Translations under genes and position numbers: made by a program
Assembly (NCBI RefSeq): GCF_003172915.1
Contig: NZ_QGKU01000039.1
Coordinates: forward strand, 27,879-91,878
From: Meridianimarinicoccus roseus
Lineage (GTDB): Bacteria; Pseudomonadota; Alphaproteobacteria; Rhodobacterales; Rhodobacteraceae
Direction: 5' to 3'
DNA: 64,000 nucleotides
Shown here: piece by piece, positions 41,066 through 49,389 of the stretch
Numbering within the stretch: position 1 is the stretch's first letter
Layout of the letters: the number at the start of each line of letters is the position of its first letter
The notes under the pieces: model-generated
Told to the model about the DNA's origin: nothing
The model's database searches: none
What the model saw: only the letters and a program-made list of their open reading frames with translations

Positions 41066-41986
41066 ATGACCATCAAGGTTTTCGGCCACATGGCCCCCGA
41101 CACCGATTCCACCGGAAGCCCGCTGATCTGGGCCTGGTACCTCAGCGAAATCCGCGGCACCCCGGCCGAAGCCGTCCTGCTGGGCGAACCGAACACCGAA
41201 GCCGCCTTCGTGCTCGACCGCTGGTCCCTCGCCAAGCCCGCGATCATCGACACCGTGGCTGAGGGCGAGCAGGTCGTCATCGTCGACACCAACAACCCCG
41301 CCGAGCTGCCCGAGGGCATCAACGCCGCCGACATCCTTGAGATCATCGACCACCACAAGCTCGTCGGCGGGCTGGAAACCAAGGGCCCCATCTCCATCAC
41401 CGTGCGCCCCGTCGCCTGCACCGCCACCATCCTGCACGACCTGATGGGCGACGACGCGGCGAAGATGCCCGAAGGCATCCGCGGCGCGATGCTCTCCTGC
41501 ATCCTGTCCGACACGCTCGAATTCCGCTCGCCGACCACCACGCCGGCCGACAAGGCGCTGGCCGAAAGCCTCGCCGCCGATCTCGGGCTCGACCTCACCG
41601 CCTACGCGGCCGAGATGTTCGCGGCCAAGTCCGACGTGTCGGCCTTCTCGGATGCCGAGCTGATCCGCATGGACAGCAAGAAGTTCGACGTCGGCGGCAA
41701 GACCTTCCGCGTGTCCGTGCTGGAAACCACCGCGCCCGAGATCCCGCTGGGCCGCAAGGACAGCCTGATGGCCGCCATGCCCACCGTGGCGGCCGAGGAC
41801 GGCGCGGACGAGGTGCTGCTCTTCGTCGTCGACATCCTGCGCGAGGAAGCGACGCTGCTGGTCCCGAACGAGCTGGTGAAGACCGTGGCCGAGAAAAGCT
41901 TCGGCGCGACGGTGGAGGGCGACACCGTGGTCCTGCCCGGCGTCATGAGCCGCAAGAAACAGATCATCCCCAACCTGACGCTGTAA
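41066..41986 (+). CDS. ppaC: manganese-dependent inorganic pyrophosphatase
   Basis: A 306-residue family II pyrophosphatase (DHH superfamily). It shows the N-terminal metal site GHMAPDTDS, VDTNN and the DHH motif IIDHHKLVG, and the C-terminal DHHA2 domain with SRKKQIIP for substrate binding. Divergent from prs across 191 bases. Confidence 0.95.
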   Translation: MTIKVFGHMAPDTDSTGSPLIWAWYLSEIRGTPAEAVLLGEPNTEAAFVLDRWSLAKPAIIDTVAEGEQVVIVDTNNPAELPEGINAADILEIIDHHKLVGGLETKGPISITVRPVACTATILHDLMGDDAAKMPEGIRGAMLSCILSDTLEFRSPTTTPADKALAESLAADLGLDLTAYAAEMFAAKSDVSAFSDAELIRMDSKKFDVGGKTFRVSVLETTAPEIPLGRKDSLMAAMPTVAAEDGADEVLLFVVDILREEATLLVPNELVKTVAEKSFGATVEGDTVVLPGVMSRKKQIIPNLTL

Positions 41987-42011
41987 GCGGCAGGACAGAG
42001 AAGACGGAAAG

Positions 42012-42035
42012 GCCCCCCAAGAAGGGGGCTTTTTT
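42012..42035 (+). terminator. rho-independent terminator of ppaC
   Basis: GCCCCC (42012-42017) and GGGGGC (42024-42029) form the stem, a 6-base loop between them, followed by six T. It lies 25 bases after the stop codon. Confidence 0.88.
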
Positions 42036-42036
42036 G

Positions 42037-42365
42037 GTTCGGCGATAGCGCCGAGGCAGGCACGTTGGGCGGAAAGCAGGCTTTTGCTGTGAATGTGTCG
42101 AACGGCAGCAGCCTGCGGTAATGGTACCATTTCGTACTACGCTGCCTGCGGCTCACAGGCCGGTCAGCCAACAGATATAAGCCCCACAGTGTTTGAAAGA
42201 CCAATTCTCTATATACGAGTGGGCCTCCATTGGGAGGGGAAAGGTTGTTTGCCGACCGGTGCCGAGTGGGCGACAACCTGCGAGGTGGTTGCAATCGCGA
42301 AGATACAAAAAATGACGCCTAAGGACCACTACGCAGAGAAGCTCAGGAGCCCCAAAATCTAATAG
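42037..42365. other. gene-poor left edge of the AT-rich island
   Basis: About 330 bases between the ppaC terminator and the end of the 399-residue unknown gene. One plus-strand open frame (42093-42362, 89 codons) runs through it, but it has no ribosome-binding site and no sequence that I recognise; it could be a gene fragment. Composition shifts toward A and T here. Confidence 0.4.
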
Positions 42366-43565
42366 TTAGTTGGGGACTTCCGTCTTCGCGAAGATAGTGG
42401 CGACCCTGTCACAGTTCATAATATCGCGCCGGGATCGGCTAAAGATAGTTCCGTGAGCGCGCAACATATTTCCCGTCTGGAAGTGCTCCATAGCCTTCAT
42501 CTCCGCAAAGTCTTCAGCGCTAAAATTGCACCGTACCTCATTCGTACCAAGAACCTTGATAACTACATTCAGCGTCCCTTCATTGATGATGGAGATAACG
42601 CCAGTCACAAACTGCGGCTTCTCAAAAAACTTTCGATACGCCTCTTTTAGCTCTTCAGTATCATTACCATCAAACTTCAGCGTTCTCCAAGAGCCGTCCA
42701 CTTCTCCAGAAAATTCAATATCTGAGAAAGCATCTCTCCGATCCGGAAATATCGAGGACATATCCCTAATTAAGAGCGCAAAGTTAGAAACCGCAGCGTC
42801 ATCGAGCTGCCCTAGGTCAAGAGCGTTTTTGAGATCTTGTAAGTTATTCAGGGTCTTACCCTTAGCTTCCCAAAAGACCTTTCTCAAATCATCTTGACTG
42901 ACGGAGTCACCCTTAAAGTAATTCGATACAATTTCTTTCCTCGGGAGATTAGGTCTTTCAATGTTTATTATTAGAGATCCAAACTCTGGCTCTGTGATCT
43001 GAAAATCATACACCTGGCTTTTGGAGTACTTAACTTCCGCTGGAGCCAAAAGTTTACGGGCAACCATATAAGCATTATCCACCATTTTTTTGAACTGGTG
43101 AAAAGCCATCCTTTCATGATCCAACGTGCCGCCGGATAGACGAATTGAAAAGTAACTCTTCGCTTGATCTATAGTATCTGCAACACCATCAACTTCCAAC
43201 GACAATGCGGCTCCGGGATCCGGCAGCAGTGACTGATCGAAACGGTCAATGTTGATTGGCCAATACCGGCGAACAATATAGTCAGACGCGCATTCTACCA
43301 CGATGAAATCGCCTGAGCGCAATGCGCCCAAAATGGAAAGCTTATTTCTCTTGAGAAGAAATATAGCCTCTTCGGTTATTGAAGAAGCTACAAATATGAA
43401 TCCATCTTCAAGGTCCAAAACGTTCAGGAATATATAATCCTCGAACCCAACCTTTGAAGTAAATAAGATAGGGTCGTCATACTTCTCAAGAACCTCCGTA
43501 ACTCGAATCTGCATGTTTGCCATGTCAGAAAGCGCCGGATCGTCCATGCTCCACATTTCGCTCAC
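42366..43565 (-). CDS. unknown protein, second gene of an AT-rich pair
   Basis: A 399-residue soluble protein with no membrane segment. The first 90 residues form a beta-rich domain (MQIRVTEVLEKYDDPILF ... FEDYIFLNVLDLEDGFIF) that reminds me of DUF6575-type proteins; this assignment is tentative. The remainder is mixed alpha/beta and ends in a small beta domain (VTGVISIINEGTLNVVIKV). A GTG start overlapping the upstream stop as GTGA, with AAGGTG just ahead, is favoured over earlier ATG codons. Base composition is visibly lower in G+C than neighbouring genes, pointing to horizontal acquisition. Confidence 0.75.
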   Translation of the reverse strand: MSEMWSMDDPALSDMANMQIRVTEVLEKYDDPILFTSKVGFEDYIFLNVLDLEDGFIFVASSITEEAIFLLKRNKLSILGALRSGDFIVVECASDYIVRRYWPINIDRFDQSLLPDPGAALSLEVDGVADTIDQAKSYFSIRLSGGTLDHERMAFHQFKKMVDNAYMVARKLLAPAEVKYSKSQVYDFQITEPEFGSLIINIERPNLPRKEIVSNYFKGDSVSQDDLRKVFWEAKGKTLNNLQDLKNALDLGQLDDAAVSNFALLIRDMSSIFPDRRDAFSDIEFSGEVDGSWRTLKFDGNDTEELKEAYRKFFEKPQFVTGVISIINEGTLNVVIKVLGTNEVRCNFSAEDFAEMKAMEHFQTGNMLRAHGTIFSRSRRDIMNCDRVATIFAKTEVPN

Positions 43566-43957
43566 GGTATCACCTTGCATGACGAAACAACATCCGCTCC
43601 AACATATTTCCAAAAGTCGCGGTGCCCGCTTCCTTGATTTACTACGCCATGATGATTTTTCAATTGAACTTCCAGCCACATGCCTTGCTGGCGAAACTTC
43701 TTGTATCTTTTCATCATAGCTTCAGCAGACCGCCAGCTATCAAAGATAGAACATGCCCATGAGTCACATTTTTCAGGTGGGCGGAGAGGTTTTTTATTTG
43801 TCTTATAGTCCGACTCAAAATCGTCGTTCGTCCAGGATGGGCCGGGAACGTGACGATAGAACGTGCCATCTGCAGCTTGCGCATCGTCTGGAGGGCATTG
43901 GTCAGAAACGTAGTTCGGAATGTCCAGGTCAAAATGAGGCATTGATCTACTTTTCAT
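43562..43957 (-). CDS. unknown protein, first gene of an AT-rich pair
   Basis: A 131-residue soluble protein. Landmarks are DGTFYRHVPGPSWTNDDFESD, CDSWACSIFDSW and a C-terminal GSGHRDFWKYVGADVVSSCKVI. The order DDF ... C-x-x-W/G ... S-[VI]-F ... H-x-x-[FW]-W fits a loose family of small hypothetical proteins I have seen beside mobile or defence cargo genes, but I cannot name a function. Stop and the next start overlap as GTGA, so the pair is translated together. ATG 43942 is an alternative start. Confidence 0.7.
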   Translation of the reverse strand: MKSRSMPHFDLDIPNYVSDQCPPDDAQAADGTFYRHVPGPSWTNDDFESDYKTNKKPLRPPEKCDSWACSIFDSWRSAEAMMKRYKKFRQQGMWLEVQLKNHHGVVNQGSGHRDFWKYVGADVVSSCKVIP

Positions 43958-44337
43958 CGGCTACGTTTTGGACGTGCATAACGTTCAGCATCTTAGGTTT
44001 CAACGATATCTGACGCAGGTTGAGACAAAAACTTTCTCTTGACTGCAAAGTGAGTTCATTAGCCCACATTCTGAAATTTATGGGGCAATAAGTGGTTCAT
44101 GACGTGCCAGTAGTCAGGCGTCGACATCGTGTCATCTAATAACCGCGCTTCTGATGCCTACGTGTACCCCGTGTTGCGTGAGGAAGCTATCGTTGATGCC
44201 AGGAACGGGTGGGCTTAAACCCACCATTCATAACCTACTCGGTGATCTAATCGCGTCACATGTAGGTTCGTTTCGAACCGGGAGTGGCCAATAGCTGCGC
44301 TTAGCTCGAAAGGCGGCTTTGGGCCGAAAGCCCCCCC
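43958..44337. other. gene-free right flank of the AT-rich island
   Basis: 380 bases without a credible gene. It contains a perfect 6-bp hairpin (GGTGGG 44208-44213 / CCCACC 44220-44225), a small GGTTCG/CGAACC hairpin (44265-44279) and, near the right end, a GGCTTT/AAAGCC hairpin that could weakly end the next minus-strand gene. The left 150 bases are AT-rich and should hold the promoter of the gene pair. No integrase or tRNA was found. Confidence 0.5.
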
Positions 44338-44982
44338 TCACAACACCCGCTGCACCTCGCGTACGCTGCGGGGGTTGCGCACGAAGACCTGGGCGTAGAT
44401 CTCCCAAGCGCCCCCGACCCTGATCCCCATCACGTTCGAGCCGCAGGTGCCGTGGTAGTAATCGCTCGGCCCGAAGAGATGCGTCGCCCCCTGCCCGTTC
44501 AGTTGCCCGCTGCCCCGGATGCGTTCCTGTTCCGAAAACGCGCCGCCGCGCAGGCCGCCGGGGCGCAGGTGGGCGATGCGCACATCCGTCCGCGCCGCGT
44601 TCGCCACGATGATGATCGTGCAGCCGGTCAGCGTGCCGGTGAACATCATGTCCGCGCCCGCGCCGGTCAGGTGCCCGTGCAGGATCGCGTTATAGGCCAC
44701 GGCGGTCGTGTTCGGGATCATTTGCAGGTTGAACGCCGGTTGCAGCCGCAGGCCCGTCATCATCGTTTCGGTGATCCCCATGCCGCCGGCCGCCGCGTCG
44801 CCCGCCTTCCACACCTCGTTCGGCCCGCCGACCCCGGCGGCCCAGGCATGCGCCTGGTCGCTGTGCCCGAAGCAATAGACGGTGTCGCCGTTCGCCGGGC
44901 CGCCGTCTATGGTCAGCCCGTTGGTCTGCAGGAACGTCGTCGGGTCGGCACGCAGGAGCGTCATGGCGGTGGACGGGAGCAT
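44338..44982 (-). CDS. unknown protein with a CNF-like Gly-Cys ... His pattern
   Basis: A 214-residue protein without a signal peptide. The C-terminal part holds GTLTGCTIII followed 17 residues after the cysteine by a histidine (RIAHLRPGG), set after an alpha/beta stretch. This resembles the LSGC ... His core of CNF1/BLF1-type glutamine deamidase toxins and related bacterial proteins. GGAGG lies 9 bases before ATG 44982, which fixes the start against a longer open frame. Toxin-like activity is only a hypothesis; no immunity or secretion gene is obvious next to it. Confidence 0.55.
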   Translation of the reverse strand: MLPSTAMTLLRADPTTFLQTNGLTIDGGPANGDTVYCFGHSDQAHAWAAGVGGPNEVWKAGDAAAGGMGITETMMTGLRLQPAFNLQMIPNTTAVAYNAILHGHLTGAGADMMFTGTLTGCTIIIVANAARTDVRIAHLRPGGLRGGAFSEQERIRGSGQLNGQGATHLFGPSDYYHGTCGSNVMGIRVGGAWEIYAQVFVRNPRSVREVQRVL

Positions 44983-45120
44983 CGCGGGGGGCCTCCGGAT
45001 CAGGGCGCCTGCCGGGGCGCGGTGGTTCACCTTACCCAGCGGCAGCGATGGATCAAGGATGGATAAAGCGGGCGCGGCGCGGCCCCCGTGCGCGGTCTGC
45101 CGATTTTTGCGGCAGCGCCC

Positions 45121-45164
45121 GACTCCTACGGGACTCATATGAGAGTCATATGGGAGTCATACGC
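45121..45164. repeat. four 11-bp tandem repeats, each with a GANTC site
   Basis: Units GACTCCTACGG, GACTCATATGA, GAGTCATATGG and GAGTCATACGC follow one another without gaps, giving CcrM sites at 45121, 45132, 45143 and 45154, exactly 11 bases apart. The array lies in the intergenic region between the CNF-like gene and the coiled-coil membrane protein gene, 80 bases before the latter. Confidence 0.8.
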
Positions 45165-45244
45165 CGCGTTCGCGCCTGTTTTGGGGTGCAATGGCCCGCG
45201 CGCCTTGCTAGGCCAAGGCAGACGCGAATGGGGATTCTGACCGC

Positions 45245-45937
45245 ATGACCCACGACAACGAGCTTGAAATCCGGGTGCTCAAACGGGTGCTCGACTGGCA
45301 TGAATCGCCCGCCAACGCGCCGCGGCGGCTTGATCTTTCCTGGCAGGACGCACTGGATTTCTTTGAAATTCCAACCGCTTCCGGGGACGAGGCCGGGGCC
45401 GATGCCGCGTGGACCACGCTCTATGACGCGCTCGATGCGATGATCGCGGACGGCCGGCTTCTGGGCACGCTCTACGTCAACCGCGTGCGCGACCTGCGGC
45501 CCGGCTATCGCGGCGCGATGGACCTGCAGGCCGACGAAGCCGCCCGCCTGAAAGCCGAACGCGACACCCTCGATACCCTCGCCTCCCGCCTCGCCGCCGA
45601 ACGCGACGCACTCGACGCCGCGCGCGCCAGCCTCGACGTGCAGCAGGAGAACGCGGCGGCGACCCGCCAGCATCTTGAACAAAAGGCGCAAATCCTCGAC
45701 ACGCGCGATGCGGCACTGGCCGCGACGCAGGCCGATCTGGACGAACGGCAGGCCCATTTCGAACGTGACAGGGCCATCGCCCGGCGCGATCTGGAAGGCG
45801 AACGCGCCGCTGCCGAGGCCGAAATGCGCGCCGCGCGCGGATGGCGCTTCGCCGGGATCCTCGCGCTTGTGATCGCCCTCGGGCTGGTCGTTGCAATTGC
45901 GGCCGGCCAAGGCCTGATCCTACCGGGTGACGGCTAG
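45245..45937 (+). CDS. coiled-coil protein with C-terminal membrane anchor
   Basis: A 230-residue protein of unknown function. The first 95 residues are a globular acidic domain (EIRVLKRVLDWHESPANAP ... WTTLYDALDAMIADG), residues about 96-200 a long Ala/Glu/Arg coiled coil, and a C-terminal hydrophobic helix (FAGILALVIALGLVVAIAA) anchors it in the membrane with almost no tail beyond. It is downstream of the GANTC repeat array. Confidence 0.75.
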   Translation: MTHDNELEIRVLKRVLDWHESPANAPRRLDLSWQDALDFFEIPTASGDEAGADAAWTTLYDALDAMIADGRLLGTLYVNRVRDLRPGYRGAMDLQADEAARLKAERDTLDTLASRLAAERDALDAARASLDVQQENAAATRQHLEQKAQILDTRDAALAATQADLDERQAHFERDRAIARRDLEGERAAAEAEMRAARGWRFAGILALVIALGLVVAIAAGQGLILPGDG

Positions 45938-46017
45938 GTCAGCACGCCGCTTCAGCCCGGAAGGTGCGGAAAGGCCCGCGCCGCCAGAAGCCAGAAGCCC
46001 GAAGTCGGGAGACTGCG

Positions 46018-46302
46018 ATGAAACTGTTCCGAACCAGCAACCGCGAGTTCAACGCCGACACGCGCCGCGTCTATGCCGCATACGAGATTGCGCACACCGC
46101 TGTCGATTTCGCCGCAGCGCTGTGTTTTCTCGTCGGGTCCGTGCTGTTTTTCTGGGCGGATTGGGAAACCGAGGCGATCTGGCTGTTCGTCATCGGCTCG
46201 GTGTTCTTCATGATGAAACCGACGCTCCGCCTCGTGCGCGAAATCCAGATCTACCGAATGGGCGACATGGCCCGGCTTGCGGAGCGGCTGGAGGAGGACT
46301 GA
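46018..46302 (+). CDS. YrhK-domain membrane protein
   Basis: A 94-residue protein with two membrane helices (FAAALCFLVGSVLFFW and IWLFVIGSVFFMM) framed by charged ends, matching the short YrhK family of unknown function. GGGAG supports ATG 46018. Confidence 0.7.
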   Translation: MKLFRTSNREFNADTRRVYAAYEIAHTAVDFAAALCFLVGSVLFFWADWETEAIWLFVIGSVFFMMKPTLRLVREIQIYRMGDMARLAERLEED

Positions 46303-46388
46303 CCGGCCCGGCGCCGCGGCGCCCGCGCCTTCACATTGCCCCGCACGTGCGGTAAGCCGTGGCGCGCAGCAGTGACGGAACCGACCAC

Positions 46389-48794
46389 ATGAAATTCACG
46401 CTTTCCTGGCTCAAGGATCACCTCGACACCACCGCAACGGTGGACGAGATCGCCGAGGCCCTGACCGATCTCGGGCTCGAGGTCGAAGAAGTCACGAACC
46501 CCGCGGCGAAGCTTGCGGGCTTCAAGCTGGGCTACGTGACGAAGGCCGAGAAGCACCCCGATGCCGACAAGCTGCGCGTCTGCACCGTGCAGACCGACAC
46601 GGGCGAGGCGCAGATCATATGCGGCGCGCCCAATGCCCGCGCGGGCATCACCGTCGTCGTCGCCAAGCCCGGCACCTATGTCCCCGGCATCGACACCACG
46701 ATCCAGGTCGGGAAGATCCGCGGCATCGAAAGCCACGGCATGATGTGTTCCGAACGCGAGATGGAACTGAGCGAGGAACACGACGGCATCATCGAGCTGC
46801 CCTCGGGCGAGGTCGGACAAAATTTTGCGGACTGGCTGGCCCAGAACGATCCCGCCAAGGTGGACCCGGTGATCGAAATCGCCATCACCCCCAACCGGCC
46901 CGACGCGCTGGGTGTTCAGGGCATCGCCCGCGACCTTGCCGCGCGCGGGCTTGGCACGCTGAAGACCCGCGAATGCGATCCGGTGCCCGGCAGTTTCCCC
47001 TGCCCGATCCCGGTCAGCATCGACGCCGACACGCTGGAGCAATGCCCTGTATTCTACGGCCGGTTGATCCGCGGCGTGAAGAACGGCCCCTCGCCCGCCT
47101 GGCTGCAGACCGCGCTGCGCGCCATTGGCCTGCGGCCGATAAGCTTCCTTGTCGATGTGACCAACTTCTTCACCTATGACCGCAACCGCCCCTTGCACGT
47201 CTTCGACGCGGACAAGATCATCGGTGGGCTGCGCGTTCACCGCGCGGTGGGCGGCGAGACGCTGACCGGGCTGGACGAGAAGGACTATACCTTCAGCGAA
47301 GGCATGACGCTGATCTCTGACGACACTGGGGTCGAAAGCATCGCAGGCGTCATGGGTGGGCTGCGCACCGGCGTGACAGAAGACACCGTCAACGTGTTCC
47401 TGGAGGCCGCCTATTTCGACCCGGTGCGAACCGCCTACACCGGCCGCGCGCTCAAGATCAATTCCGACGCGCGCTACCGGTTCGAACGTGGGATCGACCC
47501 GACCTGGACACCCATCGGCATCGAACACGCGACACGGATGATCCTGGATCACGCCGGGGGCGAGGCGTCGGACGTGGTCATCGCGGGAGCGGTTCCCGAC
47601 GTGGCGCGCGCTTACCGGCTTGATACCGACCGGGTGCAAAGCCTTGTCGGCATGGCGATTCCGGCAGACACGCAGCGCGCCTCGCTGACTGCGCTGGGGT
47701 TCTGCATCGTGGGCGATCTGGCGCATGTGCCGCCGTGGCGCCCCGACGTGCAGGGAGAGGCTGACCTGGTGGAAGAAGTTGCGCGCATCGCGTCGCTGAC
47801 GCGCCTCGAAGGGCGCCCGCTGGCGCGGGTGCAGGCCGGTGTTCCGAAGCCTGTGCTGACTCCCATGCAGGTGCGCCTTGGCGCCGCGCGCCGGGCGCTG
47901 GCAGCGCTCGGCTACAATGAATGCGTCAGCTACAGCTTCATCGACGGGGCGGCGGCGACGGCCTTCGGCGGCAGTGACGCGGCCCGGCTGGAGAACCCGA
48001 TCAGCCAAGAGATGACACATCTGCGGCCGGACCTGCTGCCCGGCCTGCTGCAGGCCGCTGCACGCAACCAGGCGCGCGGACAGGCGGATCTGGCGCTTTG
48101 CGAGGTGGGGCCTGTCTTCTCGGGCGGAGAACCGGGCGAACAGCAGACCGTCGCGGCGGGGCTACTGGTCGGGGCCAGCGGCCCGCGCGACCCGCACGGC
48201 ACCCGGCGCCCGCTGGACGTGTTCGACGCCAAGGCCGACATGGAAGCAGTGCTGGCCGCCATCGGTGCGCCCGCGCGGGCTCAGACCTTCCGAGATGCGC
48301 CGGCGTGGTTTCACCCCGGCCGTTCGGCGCGGCTGGGCCTTGGTCCGAAGAAGACGATCGCGCTGTTCGGAGAGCTGCACCCGAAAGTGCTGGCCAGATT
48401 CGAGGTGAAGGGCCCGGCGCTGGCCTTCGTGATCTGGCCGGCCGAGGTGCCGTTCCCGCGAAAGCAGGGCGCGACCCGCCCGGCGCTCGCGCTGCCGGAG
48501 CTTCAGGCAGTGGAGCGCGACTTCGCCTTCGTTCTGGATGCACAGGTGGCCGCGCAGGATGTGGTGAACGCCGCAGCGGGCGCCGACAAGGCGCTGATCG
48601 AAAGCGTGTCGGTCTTCGACGAGTTTACCGGCGAGAAAGCCGAGGCACAGATGGGGTCGGGCAAGAAGTCACTCGCCGTCTCTGTCCGGCTGCAACCGAC
48701 TGGCAAGACGCTGACGGAAAAGGACATCGAGGCCGTCAGCGCGAAGGTGATCGAGAAGGTCGCCAAGGCAACGGGCGGGCAGCTTCGCGGCTGA
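46389..48794 (+). CDS. pheT: phenylalanyl-tRNA synthetase beta subunit
   Basis: An 801-residue subunit of the heterotetrameric enzyme that charges tRNA-Phe. Domains in order: N-terminal MKFTLSWLKDHLDTTATVDE, a tRNA-binding OB fold (about 40-150), B3/B4 editing domain with LVDVTNFF, B5 domain, catalytic-like core and the C-terminal ferredoxin-like anticodon-binding domain. Unusually, pheS is not upstream but 0.6 kb downstream on the opposite strand. Confidence 0.97.
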   Translation: MKFTLSWLKDHLDTTATVDEIAEALTDLGLEVEEVTNPAAKLAGFKLGYVTKAEKHPDADKLRVCTVQTDTGEAQIICGAPNARAGITVVVAKPGTYVPGIDTTIQVGKIRGIESHGMMCSEREMELSEEHDGIIELPSGEVGQNFADWLAQNDPAKVDPVIEIAITPNRPDALGVQGIARDLAARGLGTLKTRECDPVPGSFPCPIPVSIDADTLEQCPVFYGRLIRGVKNGPSPAWLQTALRAIGLRPISFLVDVTNFFTYDRNRPLHVFDADKIIGGLRVHRAVGGETLTGLDEKDYTFSEGMTLISDDTGVESIAGVMGGLRTGVTEDTVNVFLEAAYFDPVRTAYTGRALKINSDARYRFERGIDPTWTPIGIEHATRMILDHAGGEASDVVIAGAVPDVARAYRLDTDRVQSLVGMAIPADTQRASLTALGFCIVGDLAHVPPWRPDVQGEADLVEEVARIASLTRLEGRPLARVQAGVPKPVLTPMQVRLGAARRALAALGYNECVSYSFIDGAAATAFGGSDAARLENPISQEMTHLRPDLLPGLLQAAARNQARGQADLALCEVGPVFSGGEPGEQQTVAAGLLVGASGPRDPHGTRRPLDVFDAKADMEAVLAAIGAPARAQTFRDAPAWFHPGRSARLGLGPKKTIALFGELHPKVLARFEVKGPALAFVIWPAEVPFPRKQGATRPALALPELQAVERDFAFVLDAQVAAQDVVNAAAGADKALIESVSVFDEFTGEKAEAQMGSGKKSLAVSVRLQPTGKTLTEKDIEAVSAKVIEKVAKATGGQLRG

Positions 48795-48865
48795 CAGCGC
48801 CCGGGACAACAGGCGCGGAACCGCCCCGGCGGCGCTGCGCCACAGCAAGGGAAGGAACAACGCAG

Positions 48866-49336
48866 ATGACACTCAAGGTCTACCTGTCCGGCGAGATCCA
48901 CACCGACTGGCGCGAACAGATCACAGAAGGCGCGAAAGGGCTGGACGTCAGCTTCGACAGCCCGGTGACGAACCACGAAGCGAGCGACGATTGCGGCGTT
49001 GCCATCCTCGGCGCGGAGGCCAGCAAGTACTGGCACGACCACAAGGGCGCGATGGTCAACGCGATCCGCACCCGGCGCGGGATCGAAGGGGCGGACGTGG
49101 TCGTGGTGCGCTTCGGCGAGAAGTACAAGCAGTGGAACGCGGCGTTCGACGCGGGCTATGCCGCGGCGCTTGGCAAGTCGCTGATCGTGCTGCATGGGCC
49201 GGACCACCAGCACGCGCTGAAAGAGGTGGACGCGGCCGCGCTCGCCGTAGCCGAAGAGCCCAAGCAGGTGGTGGAGATTTTGCGCTATGTGCTGACGGGC
49301 GAGCTGCCGGAGGGGGCATTGGCGGCGGCAGAATAA
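48866..49336 (+). CDS. YtoQ family protein
   Basis: A 156-residue protein of the YtoQ family (nucleoside 2-deoxyribosyltransferase-like fold): VYLSGEIHTDWREQI, SPVTNHEASDDCG and FGEKYKQWNAAFDAGYAAALGK. Function is not established. It lies 71 bases after pheT and converges on pheS. Confidence 0.85.
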   Translation: MTLKVYLSGEIHTDWREQITEGAKGLDVSFDSPVTNHEASDDCGVAILGAEASKYWHDHKGAMVNAIRTRRGIEGADVVVVRFGEKYKQWNAAFDAGYAAALGKSLIVLHGPDHQHALKEVDAAALAVAEEPKQVVEILRYVLTGELPEGALAAAE

Positions 49337-49357
49337 GCCTGTCGCGTACGATCACCA

Positions 49358-49384
49358 AAACGGGGCGCCAATGGTGCCCCGTTT
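49358..49384. terminator. shared terminator between convergent ytoQ-type gene and pheS
   Basis: AAACGGGGCGCC (49358-49369) pairs with GGTGCCCCGTTT (49373-49384), twelve pairs with one G-U and a 3-base loop. On the minus strand it is followed by T and thus serves pheS as well. Confidence 0.8.
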
Positions 49385-49389
49385 GTGAT

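Noticed and set aside
42093..42362. 89-codon plus-strand open frame at the edge of the AT-rich island
   Set aside because: No ribosome-binding site, no recognisable domain, and it begins in the ppaC downstream region; listed only as part of a gene-poor stretch.
44265..44279. GGTTCG/CGAACC hairpin resembling a tRNA T-arm, considered as a tRNA or attachment-site remnant
   Set aside because: No acceptor, D or anticodon arms could be folded around it and no matching copy was found at the other side of the island.
45121..45164. Tandem repeat as a CRISPR array
   Set aside because: Units are 11 bases and contiguous with no spacers, and no cas genes are present.
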